Source of the DNA: an uncultured Roseateles sp.
Lineage (GTDB): Bacteria; Pseudomonadota; Gammaproteobacteria; Burkholderiales; Burkholderiaceae_C
Length of the DNA stretch: 64,000 bases
Assembly: GCF_963422335.1 (NCBI RefSeq)
Contig: NZ_OY729424.1
Span: forward strand, 4,464,001-4,528,000
Direction of reading: 5' to 3'
The stretch's first letter is position 1; each line of letters begins with the position of its first letter. The position numbers and the translations under genes are program-made. The notes below the pieces were generated by a model. It was given only the letters and a program-made list of their open reading frames with translations. It was not told the DNA's origin and did no database searches. This document shows positions 30,492-39,287 of this stretch, piece by piece.

Positions 30492-31205
30492 ATGGACCTG
30501 AACGCTGACGGCAGCAGCCTGATCGATTTCTTTGAAAACAAAGAACATCGCTTGATCCACAAGTGGATGCACTATTTTGAAATCTATGACCGCCATTTTT
30601 CGAAATTCCGCGGCAAGCAACTGTCGCTGATCGAATTCGGCGTCTGGCAGGGCGGTTCCCTGCAGATGTGGAAAAACTATTTCGGCCCCGGCGCCAGCAT
30701 TTACGGCGTCGATATCGACCCGCGCTGCGCCACCTTGGGCGAAGAGAACATCACCATCATCCTGGGCAACCAGGAAGACCGTGCCTCGCTGCAGGGCATC
30801 AAGAGTAGGCTGCCAAAGTTCGACATCATCATCGATGACGGCGGCCACACGATGCAGCAGCAAATCATCACCTTCGAAGAGATGTACAGCCATCTGCTCG
30901 ACGGTGGCGTGTATCTGGCCGAAGACCTGCACACCAGTTACTGGCCCGGCTTCGGCGGGGGTTATCGCAACCCCAACAGCTTCATCGAATACTCGAAGAA
31001 ACTGATTGATCAGCTCAATGCCTGGTATTCGCAGGACCCGGCTTTCGCGGTCGATGAATTCACCCGCAACGCCTTCTCGCTGCACTATTACGACAGCATC
31101 ATGGTGATCGAGAAGCGCAGCATTCCCAAACCCGACAACCGCATGCGCGGCACACCCTCGTTCCCGCTCAATCCGGCCGAACAAAACATCATGAACAAGG
31201 GCTGA
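30492..31205 (+). CDS. Class I SAM-dependent methyltransferase, sugar O-methyltransferase-like
   Basis: The 237-residue protein resembles the MycE/TylF-type sugar O-methyltransferase group. The motif-I region reads LIEFGVWQGGSLQMWKNYF, followed by IYGVDIDPRC. The metal-site signatures IIIDDGGH and YLAEDLHTSYW match the acidic Mg-binding residues of that group. The likely role is methylating a hydroxyl of a glycan or nucleotide sugar, which fits the surrounding glycan genes. The start is the ATG at 30492 with AAGGAAG just upstream; the frame is open 31 codons further, but that part overlaps the palindromic leader. It is followed after 49 bases by the glycosyltransferase-methyltransferase fusion. 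Confidence 0.75.
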   Translation: MDLNADGSSLIDFFENKEHRLIHKWMHYFEIYDRHFSKFRGKQLSLIEFGVWQGGSLQMWKNYFGPGASIYGVDIDPRCATLGEENITIILGNQEDRASLQGIKSRLPKFDIIIDDGGHTMQQQIITFEEMYSHLLDGGVYLAEDLHTSYWPGFGGGYRNPNSFIEYSKKLIDQLNAWYSQDPAFAVDEFTRNAFSLHYYDSIMVIEKRSIPKPDNRMRGTPSFPLNPAEQNIMNKG

Positions 31206-31254
31206 GCCTCAGGGCCCGCTCCGATCAGCCACCTTCCCGACAGGCTCAGCGCGC

Positions 31255-32637
31255 ATGGATATTCAGTCGATCCCCGTCATCACGGTGTCCTACAACGCAC
31301 CGGACCTGATTGCCGACTTGCTGGGCAGCTTCCGCCGCCACTACAGCAACAAGGTCTATGTCATCGACGGCTCCGAGGCGCGCTTCGCCAAGCCCATCGG
31401 CGATGTGGTCAAGCAGCACGCCAATACCGAGTTCATCCACTTCGACTACAACATCCACCACGGGCCCGGCATGGCCTGGGCGTTCAAGAATCTGCCCTTG
31501 TCCGGGCCGGTGCTGGTGCTGGATTCGGACCTCGAGGTGCTCAAGCCCGGCTTCCTGGAGTCGCTGGTCGACGCGCTGGAGCCGCATCTGTATGGCGTGG
31601 GCCAGCTCAACTATGTCAACCGCGGCGGCTTCGACGTCGACGGACCTGACGGTGCCCTGCTCTATCTGCACCCGGCGCTGATGCTGTGCAATATCGAGGT
31701 GCTGCGCCAGTGGCCGATGCCGACCAAGCATGGCGCACCGATGACCGAACCGATGACGGCGCTGCACGATGCCGGCCAGTCCGGCCTGCTCAAGCATGTG
31801 GAATGGGTGAAGCAAGACTTCGCCCGCGGCACCGAGAAGCAATACATCCGCCACGACTGGCAGGGTACGGTCGCACGTACCGGTGGCTATCACCTGGAAG
31901 AATGGCAAAGGAGCGTCATGGAACAAGCCCAACAACAACGCGTGGAGCAGGCTGCAGCCCAGGCCGCCCCGGCCAGCGCCGCGCCGCAGAACTACAACCG
32001 CGACCTGCTGCAGCTGATGCCCAAGAATGCGCGCGGCGTGGTCGAGATCGGCTGCAACAACGGCGCCCTGGCCCACGCCTACAAGACGCTCTACCCGGAC
32101 TGCCTCTACACCGGCATCGAGATCGACGCCGATAACGCCGAGCGTGCCCGCGCCTACTGCGACAAGGTGCAGACCCTGGACATCGAGTCCATGCCCGAGG
32201 AATTCTTCGCCGGCTTCACCGCCACCAGCAATGTCTGGGTGTTCGGCGATGTGCTGGAGCATCTGCGCGACCCCTGGGCCGTGCTGACCAGGATCCGCCG
32301 CAACTTGCCGGAGGACGGCTGCGTCGTCGTCTGCCTGCCCAATGCCCAGCACTGGAGCGTGCAGGCCAAGCTGGCCGTCGGTGACTTCCGCTACCAGGAC
32401 TCGGGCCTGCTGGACCGCACCCATCTGCGCTTCTTCACCCGGGCGACGATGTTCGAGATGTTCCAGACCGCCGGCCTGAAGATCGAGGGGGGCTTTCCGC
32501 GCATCTTCGGCGAGCTGACCAACGAGCATGTGATCGCCGCCATCAAGTCCATGGCCCTGGGCGTAGGCGCCGACCCCGAGATGGCGCTGAAGGATTCTCT
32601 GCCGCTGCAATACGTGGTCAAGGCGGTGCGCGCCTGA
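31255..32637 (+). CDS. Fused glycosyltransferase - SAM methyltransferase
   Basis: The 460-residue protein has two domains. Residues 1 to about 215 look like a GT-A glycosyltransferase: PVITVSYNAPDLIADLL opens a nucleotide-binding fold and VLVLDSDLEVLKPG carries the D-x-D metal motif. A linker rich in Gln and Ala (about 220-245) follows. Residues about 250-455 are a type 11/12 methyltransferase: GVVEIGCNNGALAHAY (SAM loop), VWVFGDVLEHLRDPW, VCLPNAQHW and LLDRTHLRFFTRATM. The product could add a sugar and then methylate it, capping a glycan chain. It belongs to the same glycan gene group as the preceding methyltransferase. Acceptor and donor are unknown. Confidence 0.8.
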   Translation: MDIQSIPVITVSYNAPDLIADLLGSFRRHYSNKVYVIDGSEARFAKPIGDVVKQHANTEFIHFDYNIHHGPGMAWAFKNLPLSGPVLVLDSDLEVLKPGFLESLVDALEPHLYGVGQLNYVNRGGFDVDGPDGALLYLHPALMLCNIEVLRQWPMPTKHGAPMTEPMTALHDAGQSGLLKHVEWVKQDFARGTEKQYIRHDWQGTVARTGGYHLEEWQRSVMEQAQQQRVEQAAAQAAPASAAPQNYNRDLLQLMPKNARGVVEIGCNNGALAHAYKTLYPDCLYTGIEIDADNAERARAYCDKVQTLDIESMPEEFFAGFTATSNVWVFGDVLEHLRDPWAVLTRIRRNLPEDGCVVVCLPNAQHWSVQAKLAVGDFRYQDSGLLDRTHLRFFTRATMFEMFQTAGLKIEGGFPRIFGELTNEHVIAAIKSMALGVGADPEMALKDSLPLQYVVKAVRA

Positions 32638-32662
32638 GCGTCGCACTTCCCCGCAGCTCAAG

Positions 32663-32689
32663 AAAAGCCACCTCGCGAGGTGGCTTTTT
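32663..32689. terminator. Bidirectional rho-independent terminator
   Basis: AGCCACCTCG-CGAGGTGGCT is a perfect dyad (32666-32685), flanked by AAAA on the left and TTTTT on the right. It separates the convergent fusion glycosyltransferase gene and the GT2 gene and can terminate transcripts from both sides. Confidence 0.9.
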
Positions 32690-32719
32690 CACGTCCGCGC
32701 CCTTGGCGGGCGCCGACGC

Positions 32720-33670
32720 TCAATCGTTCTTCTTGCCGTCACCGAACAGCATCTGCAACGCCTGGTCGATCAGCTGACGCAGCGCGCGGTTGTTGTACTG
32801 GCCCTCGCGCAATTCCTCGTACTGGCCGGTCAGATAGGGCAGGTAGACGGCCAGCTTGCCCGACAGCATGCGGCGGAACTCCTCCTCGTCGAGGATGTAC
32901 TTGCCATGCTTGTGGCCGTCGCAGAGCAGGCGCAGCCACTCCATGTTCGCGTTCAGCGCGGTCGACTTGGCGCGCTGGTCCTGGCCCTGGTGGATGCGGA
33001 AATAGCTCATCGCGTCGCTGATGTAGACGCAGTGCCGGCCGTGCAGCTGCTCCATCCAGGTCGCCAGATCGGACAGCACCACATACTGCTGACCGCAGAA
33101 CTGGCCGAAGTTGTCGCCGATGTCGGCGCGGCGGATCATCGCCGTGGTCGGCTCGCCGATCAGATTGCTGCCGCGCTTGAGGATGTATTCGGCCAGCTTG
33201 TTGCCCTCGATGAAGGTGTCGGTCTCGAACATCTTCTCGGTGCCCGGCAGCTGGGGCAGTTCCTTGCCCTGCTCGTCGATCAGCTGGCGGTAGGAGGTGA
33301 CCAGACCGATCTGCCCGAAGTGGGTGAAGTAGTGCAGCATCCGTTCGATCTTCTGCGGATGGAACAGGTCATCGTCCATCAGGAAGTTCACATACTCGCC
33401 GCGCGCCCGGCTCAAGGCATTGCGCCAGTTGTCCAGCGGGCCGCCGCCGACCTGCTTGTGGTACGAGACCCGCGGATCGCCTTCGATCTGCGCCGCCAGC
33501 ACCGAGCGGGCATCGGTCTTGACGCTGTTGTCGCTGATGATGATCTCGATGTTTTTGTAGGTCTGCGCCTGGGCACTGGCCAGCGCCAGGGCCAGATAGT
33601 CGGGCCGTTCATGGGTGGGGATGACGATGCTGACCAGGGGCTGGCTGGGATCGTGGGGAGAGGCAGGCAT
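32720..33670 (-). CDS. Family 2 glycosyltransferase
   Basis: The 316-residue protein has a GT2 domain in its first 220 residues: LVSIVIPTHERPDYL (nucleotide site), EIIISDNS, and YVNFLMDDDLFHP with the acidic D-D-D metal motif. It has no membrane segment, so it should act at the cytoplasmic face on a lipid- or protein-linked acceptor. It is a single gene on the minus strand between the two plus-strand glycan blocks, ended by the shared terminator. The ATG at 33670 is preferred over a GTG one codon upstream. Donor sugar unknown; a CDP- or dTDP-deoxysugar from the neighbouring genes is possible. Confidence 0.85.
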   Translation of the reverse strand: MPASPHDPSQPLVSIVIPTHERPDYLALALASAQAQTYKNIEIIISDNSVKTDARSVLAAQIEGDPRVSYHKQVGGGPLDNWRNALSRARGEYVNFLMDDDLFHPQKIERMLHYFTHFGQIGLVTSYRQLIDEQGKELPQLPGTEKMFETDTFIEGNKLAEYILKRGSNLIGEPTTAMIRRADIGDNFGQFCGQQYVVLSDLATWMEQLHGRHCVYISDAMSYFRIHQGQDQRAKSTALNANMEWLRLLCDGHKHGKYILDEEEFRRMLSGKLAVYLPYLTGQYEELREGQYNNRALRQLIDQALQMLFGDGKKND

Positions 33671-33890
33671 CACAGTGTCCTTTGTTCGGGCGCGTGGCCA
33701 GGCGCCACATCTGCAGCATTAGAGTGCCATTGTGGCTCCCAGGGTGATGCAAAAAGAGCGCCAGAGCGGGCCCAAATCCGGCGTCAAGGCAGACACGGTG
33801 GAGATGGAAGGTGCAAACCGCCCTGTCCCGGGCATTGGCCGGTGCGCGACTGGCTACCATTGCGGGCATCGTTCCCATCTCGAGGGCGTC

Positions 33891-34895
33891 TTGAGCGCTG
33901 AGCACATCATCACCCTGGCCAACGGCAAGCAGTTCGCGGCCACGGACGAACAAACCCTGCTGGACGCGGCCCTGGCCGCCGGCCTGCCGCTGGAGCACAG
34001 CTGCCGCACCGGCCGCTGCGGCAGCTGCAAGGTGCTGTTGCTGGCCGGCCAGACGCGGCCGCTGCGCCCCGACAGCTGCCTGAGCGAGGCCGAGCATGCC
34101 GCAGGCTGGGTGCTCAGCTGCACCGAGGCGGCAGAGACCGATGTCAGCCTCGATGCCGAAGACCTGTCGCCGCTGCAGGGCATAGCGCCCAAGACGCTGC
34201 CGGCCCGCATCGCCCGGCTCGAGCGCCTGGCCGACGACGTGCTGCGCGTCGTGCTGCGCCTGCCGCCCAACGCGGCGTTCCGTTACCTGCCCGGCCAGTA
34301 CGTCAACATCATCGCGCCGGGTGGCCTGCGTCGCAGCTATTCGATCGCCAATGCTGAAGTCGGCGCCGGTCAGCTGGAGTTCTACATCCGCCAGGTCGAC
34401 GGCGGTGCGCTCAGTGCCTACTGGTTCGAGCGGGCGCAGGCGAACGATCTGCTGCGCCTGGACGGCCCGCGCGGCAGCTTCTATCTGCGCGACGTGGCCG
34501 GCGCGCGGCTGATTTTTCTCGCCACCGGCACCGGCATCGCGCCGATCAAGGCATTGCTGGAACAACTGAGCCGCAGCGATGCTGCCGCCCTGCCCGCCAG
34601 CGTCGAGCTGCTGTGGGGCGGCCGCCAGCCGGCCGACCTGTTCTGGACACCCGAAACCACCCTGCCCGCCCTGAACTACACGCCGGTGCTGTCCCGTGCC
34701 GACGCCGGCTGGAACGGCGCGCGCGGCCATGTGCAGGACGTGCTGCTGGCCCAAAACGCCAGCCTCGCCGGCGCCCAGGTCTATGCCTGCGGTTCCAGTG
34801 CGATGATTGAGTCCGCGCGCGAACAATTGCAGACTGCAGGCCTGGCGCGCAAGTCCTTCCATTCGGACGCCTTCGTCAGCTCCGATACGGCTTGA
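33891..34895 (+). CDS. rfbI: CDP-6-deoxy-delta-3,4-glucoseen reductase (E3), ferredoxin/FAD/NAD fusion
   Basis: The 334-residue flavoprotein has an N-terminal plant-type 2Fe-2S domain (HSCRTGRCGSCKV with a later Cys), an FAD domain (RSYSIAN) and an NAD domain (LIFLATGTGIAPIKALLEQ). This order is that of AscD/DdhD/RfbI, which supplies electrons to RfbH for C-3 deoxygenation of CDP-4-keto-6-deoxyglucose. Using TTG at 33891 gives the usual family length of about 330 residues, with GAGGG at 33882-33886 upstream. The frame is open to 33732, but that extension is unlike the family. It heads the rfbI-rfbF-rfbG-rfbH operon, divergent from the GT2 gene. Confidence 0.9.
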   Translation: MSAEHIITLANGKQFAATDEQTLLDAALAAGLPLEHSCRTGRCGSCKVLLLAGQTRPLRPDSCLSEAEHAAGWVLSCTEAAETDVSLDAEDLSPLQGIAPKTLPARIARLERLADDVLRVVLRLPPNAAFRYLPGQYVNIIAPGGLRRSYSIANAEVGAGQLEFYIRQVDGGALSAYWFERAQANDLLRLDGPRGSFYLRDVAGARLIFLATGTGIAPIKALLEQLSRSDAAALPASVELLWGGRQPADLFWTPETTLPALNYTPVLSRADAGWNGARGHVQDVLLAQNASLAGAQVYACGSSAMIESAREQLQTAGLARKSFHSDAFVSSDTA

Positions 34896-34935
34896 GCAGC
34901 AGGCCCATTCATTCGATCACGGAGATGCAGCGCAC

Positions 34936-35709
34936 ATGAAAGCAGTGATACTCGCCGGCGGCCTGGGCACCCGGCTCAGCGAAGAAACCGCGACCCGGCC
35001 CAAGCCCATGGTGGAAATCGGTGGCCGTCCCATCCTCTGGCATCTGCTGAAGATGTACTCGCATCACGGCATCAATGACTTCGTGATCTGCTGCGGCTAC
35101 AAGGGCTATGTGATCAAGGAGTACTTCGCCAACTACTTCCTGCACATGACCGACGTGACCTTCGACATGCGCTCCAACCGCATGGAAGTCCATCACAAGC
35201 GCGCCGAGCCCTGGAACATCACCCTGGTCGACACCGGCGACCATTCGATGACCGGCGGCCGGCTGCGCCGCGCGGCCAAGTATGTCGAGCTCGACGAGGC
35301 CTTCTGCTTCACCTACGGCGACGGCGTCAGCGACATCGACATCAGCGCCAGCATCGAATTCCACCGCGCCCATGGCAAGCCCGCCACGCTGACCGCCACC
35401 TACCCCCCGGCCCGCTTCGGCGTGCTCGATCTGGACGGCAGCCAGGTCAAGAGCTTCAAGGAAAAGCCGCAGGGCGAAGGCGGGCTGATCAATGCCGGCT
35501 TCTTCATCCTCAAGCCCGAGGTCATCAACCTGATCGATGGCGACGCGACGATCTGGGAACAGGGCCCGCTGAACACCCTGGCCGCCCGCGGCGACCTGAT
35601 GGCTTTCGAGCACCATGGCTTCTGGCAGCCCATGGACACCCTGCGCGACAAGACCCTGCTCGAAGAGCTGTGGGCCAGCGGCCGCGCGCCCTGGAAGAAA
35701 TGGGATTGA
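34936..35709 (+). CDS. rfbF: Glucose-1-phosphate cytidylyltransferase
   Basis: The 257-residue nucleotidyltransferase makes CDP-glucose from CTP and glucose-1-phosphate. It shows the sugar nucleotidyltransferase signature LAGGLGTRL, then RPKPMVEIGGRPILWHLLK and CFTYGDGVSDID with the metal-binding Asp. Length and sequence fit RfbF/DdhA. The ATG at 34936 has GGAG upstream at 34921-34924; a longer frame to 34807 overlaps rfbI and is rejected. Its 3' end overlaps rfbG by 10 bases. It is the first committed step of the CDP-3,6-dideoxyhexose pathway. Confidence 0.95.
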   Translation: MKAVILAGGLGTRLSEETATRPKPMVEIGGRPILWHLLKMYSHHGINDFVICCGYKGYVIKEYFANYFLHMTDVTFDMRSNRMEVHHKRAEPWNITLVDTGDHSMTGGRLRRAAKYVELDEAFCFTYGDGVSDIDISASIEFHRAHGKPATLTATYPPARFGVLDLDGSQVKSFKEKPQGEGGLINAGFFILKPEVINLIDGDATIWEQGPLNTLAARGDLMAFEHHGFWQPMDTLRDKTLLEELWASGRAPWKKWD

Positions 35710-36785
35710 TCGCCTTGAACGCTGAATTCTGGCGCGGCAAGCGCGTTTTCTTGACCGGCCACACCGGTTTCAAGGGCAGCTGGCTGAGCCTGTGGCTGCA
35801 GCAACTGGGCGCCGAAGTCAGCGGCCTGGCGCTGGCGCCGCCGACCACACCGAATCTGTTCACCGAGGCGCGGGTGGCCGCCGGCATGGGCTCGCAGCTT
35901 GGCGACATCCGCGATCTGGCCACGGTGCGCCGGGCGATGGACGCCTTCCGCCCCGACATCGTCATCCACATGGCGGCCCAGCCGCTGGTGCGCCTGTCCT
36001 ACCAGGAACCGGTCGAGACCTATGCCACCAATGTGATGGGCACGGTCCATGTGCTGGAGGCGGCCCGCCACTGCGATTCGGTACGCGCCATCGTCAACGT
36101 CACCACCGACAAGTGCTACGAGAACCGCGAATGGGTCTGGGGCTATCGCGAAGACGAGCCCATGGGCGGCCATGATCCTTACAGCAACAGCAAGGGCTGC
36201 TCCGAGCTGGTGACCAGCGCCTACCGCCGCTCCTTCTTCCAGAGCAGCGGTTGCGCCCTCGGCTCGGGCCGCGCCGGCAATGTCATCGGCGGCGGCGACT
36301 GGGCGGCCGACCGGCTGGTGCCCGACATCCTGCGCGCCTTCGAGCGCCGCGAGCCGGTGCTGATCCGCAACCCCCACGCGACCCGCCCCTGGCAGCACGT
36401 GCTGGAGCCGCTGGCCGGCTATCTGCGCCTGGCGGAAAAGCTCTGCACCGAGGGCCAGCCCTATGCCGAAGGCTGGAACTTCGGCCCCGACAATGACGAT
36501 GTGCAGCCGGTGCAGTGGATCGTCGAGAAGATGGTCGGGCTGTGGGGTCAGGGTGCAAGCTGGGAGCTCAGTGCCGGCGAGCATCCGCACGAGGCCAATT
36601 TCCTGAAGCTCGACATCTCCAAGGCCAGGCAGGGCCTGGGCTGGGCACCGCGCTGGCGCCTGGACATGGCCCTGCAGCGCATCGTGCAATGGCACCAGGC
36701 CTGGCTTGCCCGAGACGATATGCAGGCCCTGTGCCTGGCCCAGATACAGCAGTACACGCAATCAACCGATACCCAAGCCGCATGA
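35700..36785 (+). CDS. rfbG: CDP-glucose 4,6-dehydratase
   Basis: The 361-residue extended SDR has the NAD loop TGHTGFKGSW close to its N-terminus and the catalytic Y-x-x-x-K in DPYSNSKGCSE. HMAAQPLVRLSY and DKCYENREWVWGYREDEPMGG are family-typical. It converts CDP-glucose to CDP-4-keto-6-deoxyglucose. The ATG at 35700 overlaps the end of rfbF; a TTG at 35706 that forms TTGA with the rfbF stop is an alternative. It overlaps rfbH as ATGA at its 3' end, so the operon is coupled throughout. Confidence 0.95.
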   Translation: MGLIALNAEFWRGKRVFLTGHTGFKGSWLSLWLQQLGAEVSGLALAPPTTPNLFTEARVAAGMGSQLGDIRDLATVRRAMDAFRPDIVIHMAAQPLVRLSYQEPVETYATNVMGTVHVLEAARHCDSVRAIVNVTTDKCYENREWVWGYREDEPMGGHDPYSNSKGCSELVTSAYRRSFFQSSGCALGSGRAGNVIGGGDWAADRLVPDILRAFERREPVLIRNPHATRPWQHVLEPLAGYLRLAEKLCTEGQPYAEGWNFGPDNDDVQPVQWIVEKMVGLWGQGASWELSAGEHPHEANFLKLDISKARQGLGWAPRWRLDMALQRIVQWHQAWLARDDMQALCLAQIQQYTQSTDTQAA

Positions 36786-38167
36786 GCATCACCATCAAGC
36801 TGAATCCCGCCACACCGCCGCTGGCGCCCCTGGCCCCCCATGCGGGCACGACGCCGGAGCTGGACGCATTGCGCGGCCAGATCGGCGCCCTGGTCCAGCA
36901 ATACGCCGACCTTGCCTATGCGCCCAAGCCCTTTGTGCCGGGCGAGTCGGTCGTGCCGGTGTCGGGCAAGGTGATAGGCGCCAAGGAGCTGCAGCTGATG
37001 GTCGAGGCCTCGCTGGACGGCTGGCTGACCACCGGCCGCTTCAACACCGCCTTCGAGCAGCGCCTGGCCGCCTATCTGGGCGTCAAGCACCTGATCACCG
37101 TCAACTCGGGCTCCTCGGCCAATCTGGTGGCCTTCTCCACCCTGACCTCGCCGCGCCTGGGCGATCGCGCGATCAAGCCCGGCGACGAGGTGATAGGCGT
37201 GGCGGCGGGCTTCCCGACCACGGTCAACCCCATCCTGCAGTTCGGCGCCGTGCCGGTGTTCGTCGACGTCGACCTGGCCACGCACAACATCAAGGCCGAG
37301 CTGATCGAGGCGGCCATCACGCCCAAGACCAAGGCCATCATGCTGGCCCACTCGCTGGGCAACCCCTTCAATCTGGACGTGGTCACGGCGCTGTGCAAAA
37401 AGCATGGCCTGTGGCTGGTCGAGGACTGCTGCGATGCGCTGGGCGCCACCTATGACGGCCGGCTGGTTGGGACATTCGGCGACATCGGCACCCTGAGCTT
37501 CTACCCGGCCCACCACATCACCATGGGCGAAGGCGGTGCGGTGTTCACCAACAACAGCGAGCTCAAGCTGATTGCCGAATCGTTCCGCGACTGGGGCCGC
37601 GACTGCTATTGCCCGCCGGGCAAGGACAACACCTGCAACAAGCGCTTCTGCTGGAAGCTCGGCGAGCTGCCTGAGGGCTACGACCACAAATACACCTACA
37701 GCCACCTCGGCTACAACCTGAAGATCACCGACATGCAGGCGGCCTGCGCGCTGGCCCAGCTGGAGCGCGTGGACGAGTTCATTGCCAAGCGCCGCGCCAA
37801 TTTCGCCTACCTGAAGCACCGGCTGCAAAGCTGCGCCGAGTTCCTGCACCTGCCCGAGGCCACGCCCAAGGCCGAGCCCTCGTGGTTCGGCTTTCCGCTG
37901 ATACTGCGCGAATCGGCCGGCGTGTCGCGCAGCGACCTGATCAACTACCTGGACCAGCACAAGATCGGCACCCGCCTGCTGTTCGCCGGCAATCTGACCA
38001 AGCAGCCCTACATGATAGGCCGCAATTTCCGCATCAGTGGCACGCTCACCAACACCGATGTGGTGATGAACCAGACCTTCTGGCTGGGCACCTTCCCGGC
38101 GCTGGACGAGCCGCAGCTGGACTACATCGCCGAGCGGCTGGAAGAGTTCTTCGGCCTCAACTTCTGA
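36782..38167 (+). CDS. rfbH: CDP-4-keto-6-deoxyglucose-3-dehydrase (E1), PMP and iron-sulfur dependent
   Basis: The 461-residue protein has the DegT/DnrJ aminotransferase fold, but the usual pyridoxal-phosphate Lys is replaced by His (about residue 244 in YPAHHITMGEGG), the hallmark of the E1/RfbH/ColD dehydratases. A Cys-rich segment (RDCYCPPGKDNTCNKRFCW) supplies the ligands of the 2Fe-2S cluster found in E1. With RfbI it removes the C-3 hydroxyl to give CDP-3,6-dideoxy-4-ketoglucose, the branch point to abequose, paratose, tyvelose, ascarylose and yersiniose. The start is the ATG overlapping the rfbG stop. A strong terminator follows. Confidence 0.95.
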   Translation: MSITIKLNPATPPLAPLAPHAGTTPELDALRGQIGALVQQYADLAYAPKPFVPGESVVPVSGKVIGAKELQLMVEASLDGWLTTGRFNTAFEQRLAAYLGVKHLITVNSGSSANLVAFSTLTSPRLGDRAIKPGDEVIGVAAGFPTTVNPILQFGAVPVFVDVDLATHNIKAELIEAAITPKTKAIMLAHSLGNPFNLDVVTALCKKHGLWLVEDCCDALGATYDGRLVGTFGDIGTLSFYPAHHITMGEGGAVFTNNSELKLIAESFRDWGRDCYCPPGKDNTCNKRFCWKLGELPEGYDHKYTYSHLGYNLKITDMQAACALAQLERVDEFIAKRRANFAYLKHRLQSCAEFLHLPEATPKAEPSWFGFPLILRESAGVSRSDLINYLDQHKIGTRLLFAGNLTKQPYMIGRNFRISGTLTNTDVVMNQTFWLGTFPALDEPQLDYIAERLEEFFGLNF

Positions 38168-38191
38168 GCCAGGCGCCCAGCGCACCAAGAG

Positions 38192-38216
38192 AAAGGGCTG
38201 ATCGAATCAGCCCTTT
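38192..38216. terminator. Bidirectional rho-independent terminator after rfbH
   Basis: AAAGGGCTGAT (38192-38202), loop CGA, ATCAGCCCTTT (38206-38216) and further T residues. It ends the rfbI-rfbH operon and, from the other strand, follows the stop of the convergent SDR gene at 38223. Confidence 0.9.
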
Positions 38217-38222
38217 TTTCGT

Positions 38223-39284
38223 TCAGCCCTGCTGGGTCGAGAACCAGCGCCAGGTCTTGTCTATCGCCTGCTCCAGCGTGCAGCTCAGGCGCACGCCCAG
38301 CTGCTGCTCGGCCAGGGTGGTGTCGGGGAACAGATCGTCCTGGCGCGTCTGCTTGGCCGGCAAGGTGTTCAGTGCCACGCGAGGCCGCGGCGTGACCCGC
38401 TCGCCGATCAGCCTGACCAGTTCCAGATGGCTCACCGGCGTCGGGCTGCCCAGGTTGTAGGCCTGGCCATCGACACCCTGCACCAGGGCCGCCAGGGTCC
38501 ACCAGGCAGCGTCGCTGCCGTAGAGATAGCTGCGCCGCGCCGAGCCATCGCCGTGGATGCGTATCTCGCTGCCGGTCAGCACATCGCGCAGGAAGTTGTT
38601 GATTGCCCAGGGCCGGTCCAGCTCCTGATACGGGCCGGTGAAGGTGAACGGGCGCAGGGTGCTGACCGGCATGCGGAACTGGCTGCGGTAGATCGCCGCC
38701 AGGCTCTCGGCCGCGCGCTTGGCGTCCAGGTAGATGGTGTGCAACTGACCGCTGGGCACGGCAAAGCAGTCGCCCTCGGCCAGCGGGCCGGGGCGGTTCG
38801 ATGGTCCGGCCACCAGGCTGGAGCTGACGTTCAGGAAGCGCACCAGATTGTCCAGCTGCGTGGCTGCATCCAGGGCGTTGTTGGTGCCCTGCACCGTGGT
38901 CTGATAAACGCGCAGCGGGTCCGAGGCATGGACGCGGTTGTTCGGTATGCCGGCGGCGTGGATGACGAAATGCGTGTCGCGGGCGAACTCGAACGGCGAG
39001 CGCACGTCCTGCGAGCGCATGCGGATATCGCTGCGGCCCGACAGATGCGGGTGCTTCTGGATCCAGCCCGCGGTGTTGCGGGCGTACAGGTCCAGGCGCA
39101 GGCCCAGCCGGTGCTCATCGTTCAAGGCCGCCACCATTTCGGCGACCCATGTGCCCAGGAAGCCCGTGCCGCCGGTCATCGCGATGTTGTGGCGCGCCAG
39201 TTTCGAGCGCAGGCCGGGTTGCGTGTCGGCCGCCAGCAGGCAGTCCCGGCGAATTTCAGCGAGGGTGTTGCTATCCATGCTCAT
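38223..39284 (-). CDS. Extended SDR (NAD-dependent sugar epimerase/ketoreductase)
   Basis: The 353-residue protein has the dinucleotide loop AMTGGTGFLGTW at about 35-46 and the catalytic Y-x-x-x-K in TIYLDAKRAAE. LRPFTFTGPYQELDRPWAINN and GDGSARRSYLYGSDAAWW are typical of nucleotide-sugar SDRs. It is the last gene of the five-gene coupled operon, three bases after the aldolase gene. It is a good candidate for the final 4-ketoreductase or epimerase that sets the stereochemistry of the CDP-dideoxy sugar, in the way RfbJ (abequose) or RfbS (paratose) do, but the exact reaction cannot be read from the sequence. The ATG at 39284 is chosen over the one two codons later. Confidence 0.8.
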   Translation of the reverse strand: MSMDSNTLAEIRRDCLLAADTQPGLRSKLARHNIAMTGGTGFLGTWVAEMVAALNDEHRLGLRLDLYARNTAGWIQKHPHLSGRSDIRMRSQDVRSPFEFARDTHFVIHAAGIPNNRVHASDPLRVYQTTVQGTNNALDAATQLDNLVRFLNVSSSLVAGPSNRPGPLAEGDCFAVPSGQLHTIYLDAKRAAESLAAIYRSQFRMPVSTLRPFTFTGPYQELDRPWAINNFLRDVLTGSEIRIHGDGSARRSYLYGSDAAWWTLAALVQGVDGQAYNLGSPTPVSHLELVRLIGERVTPRPRVALNTLPAKQTRQDDLFPDTTLAEQQLGVRLSCTLEQAIDKTWRWFSTQQG

Positions 39285-39287
39285 GGC

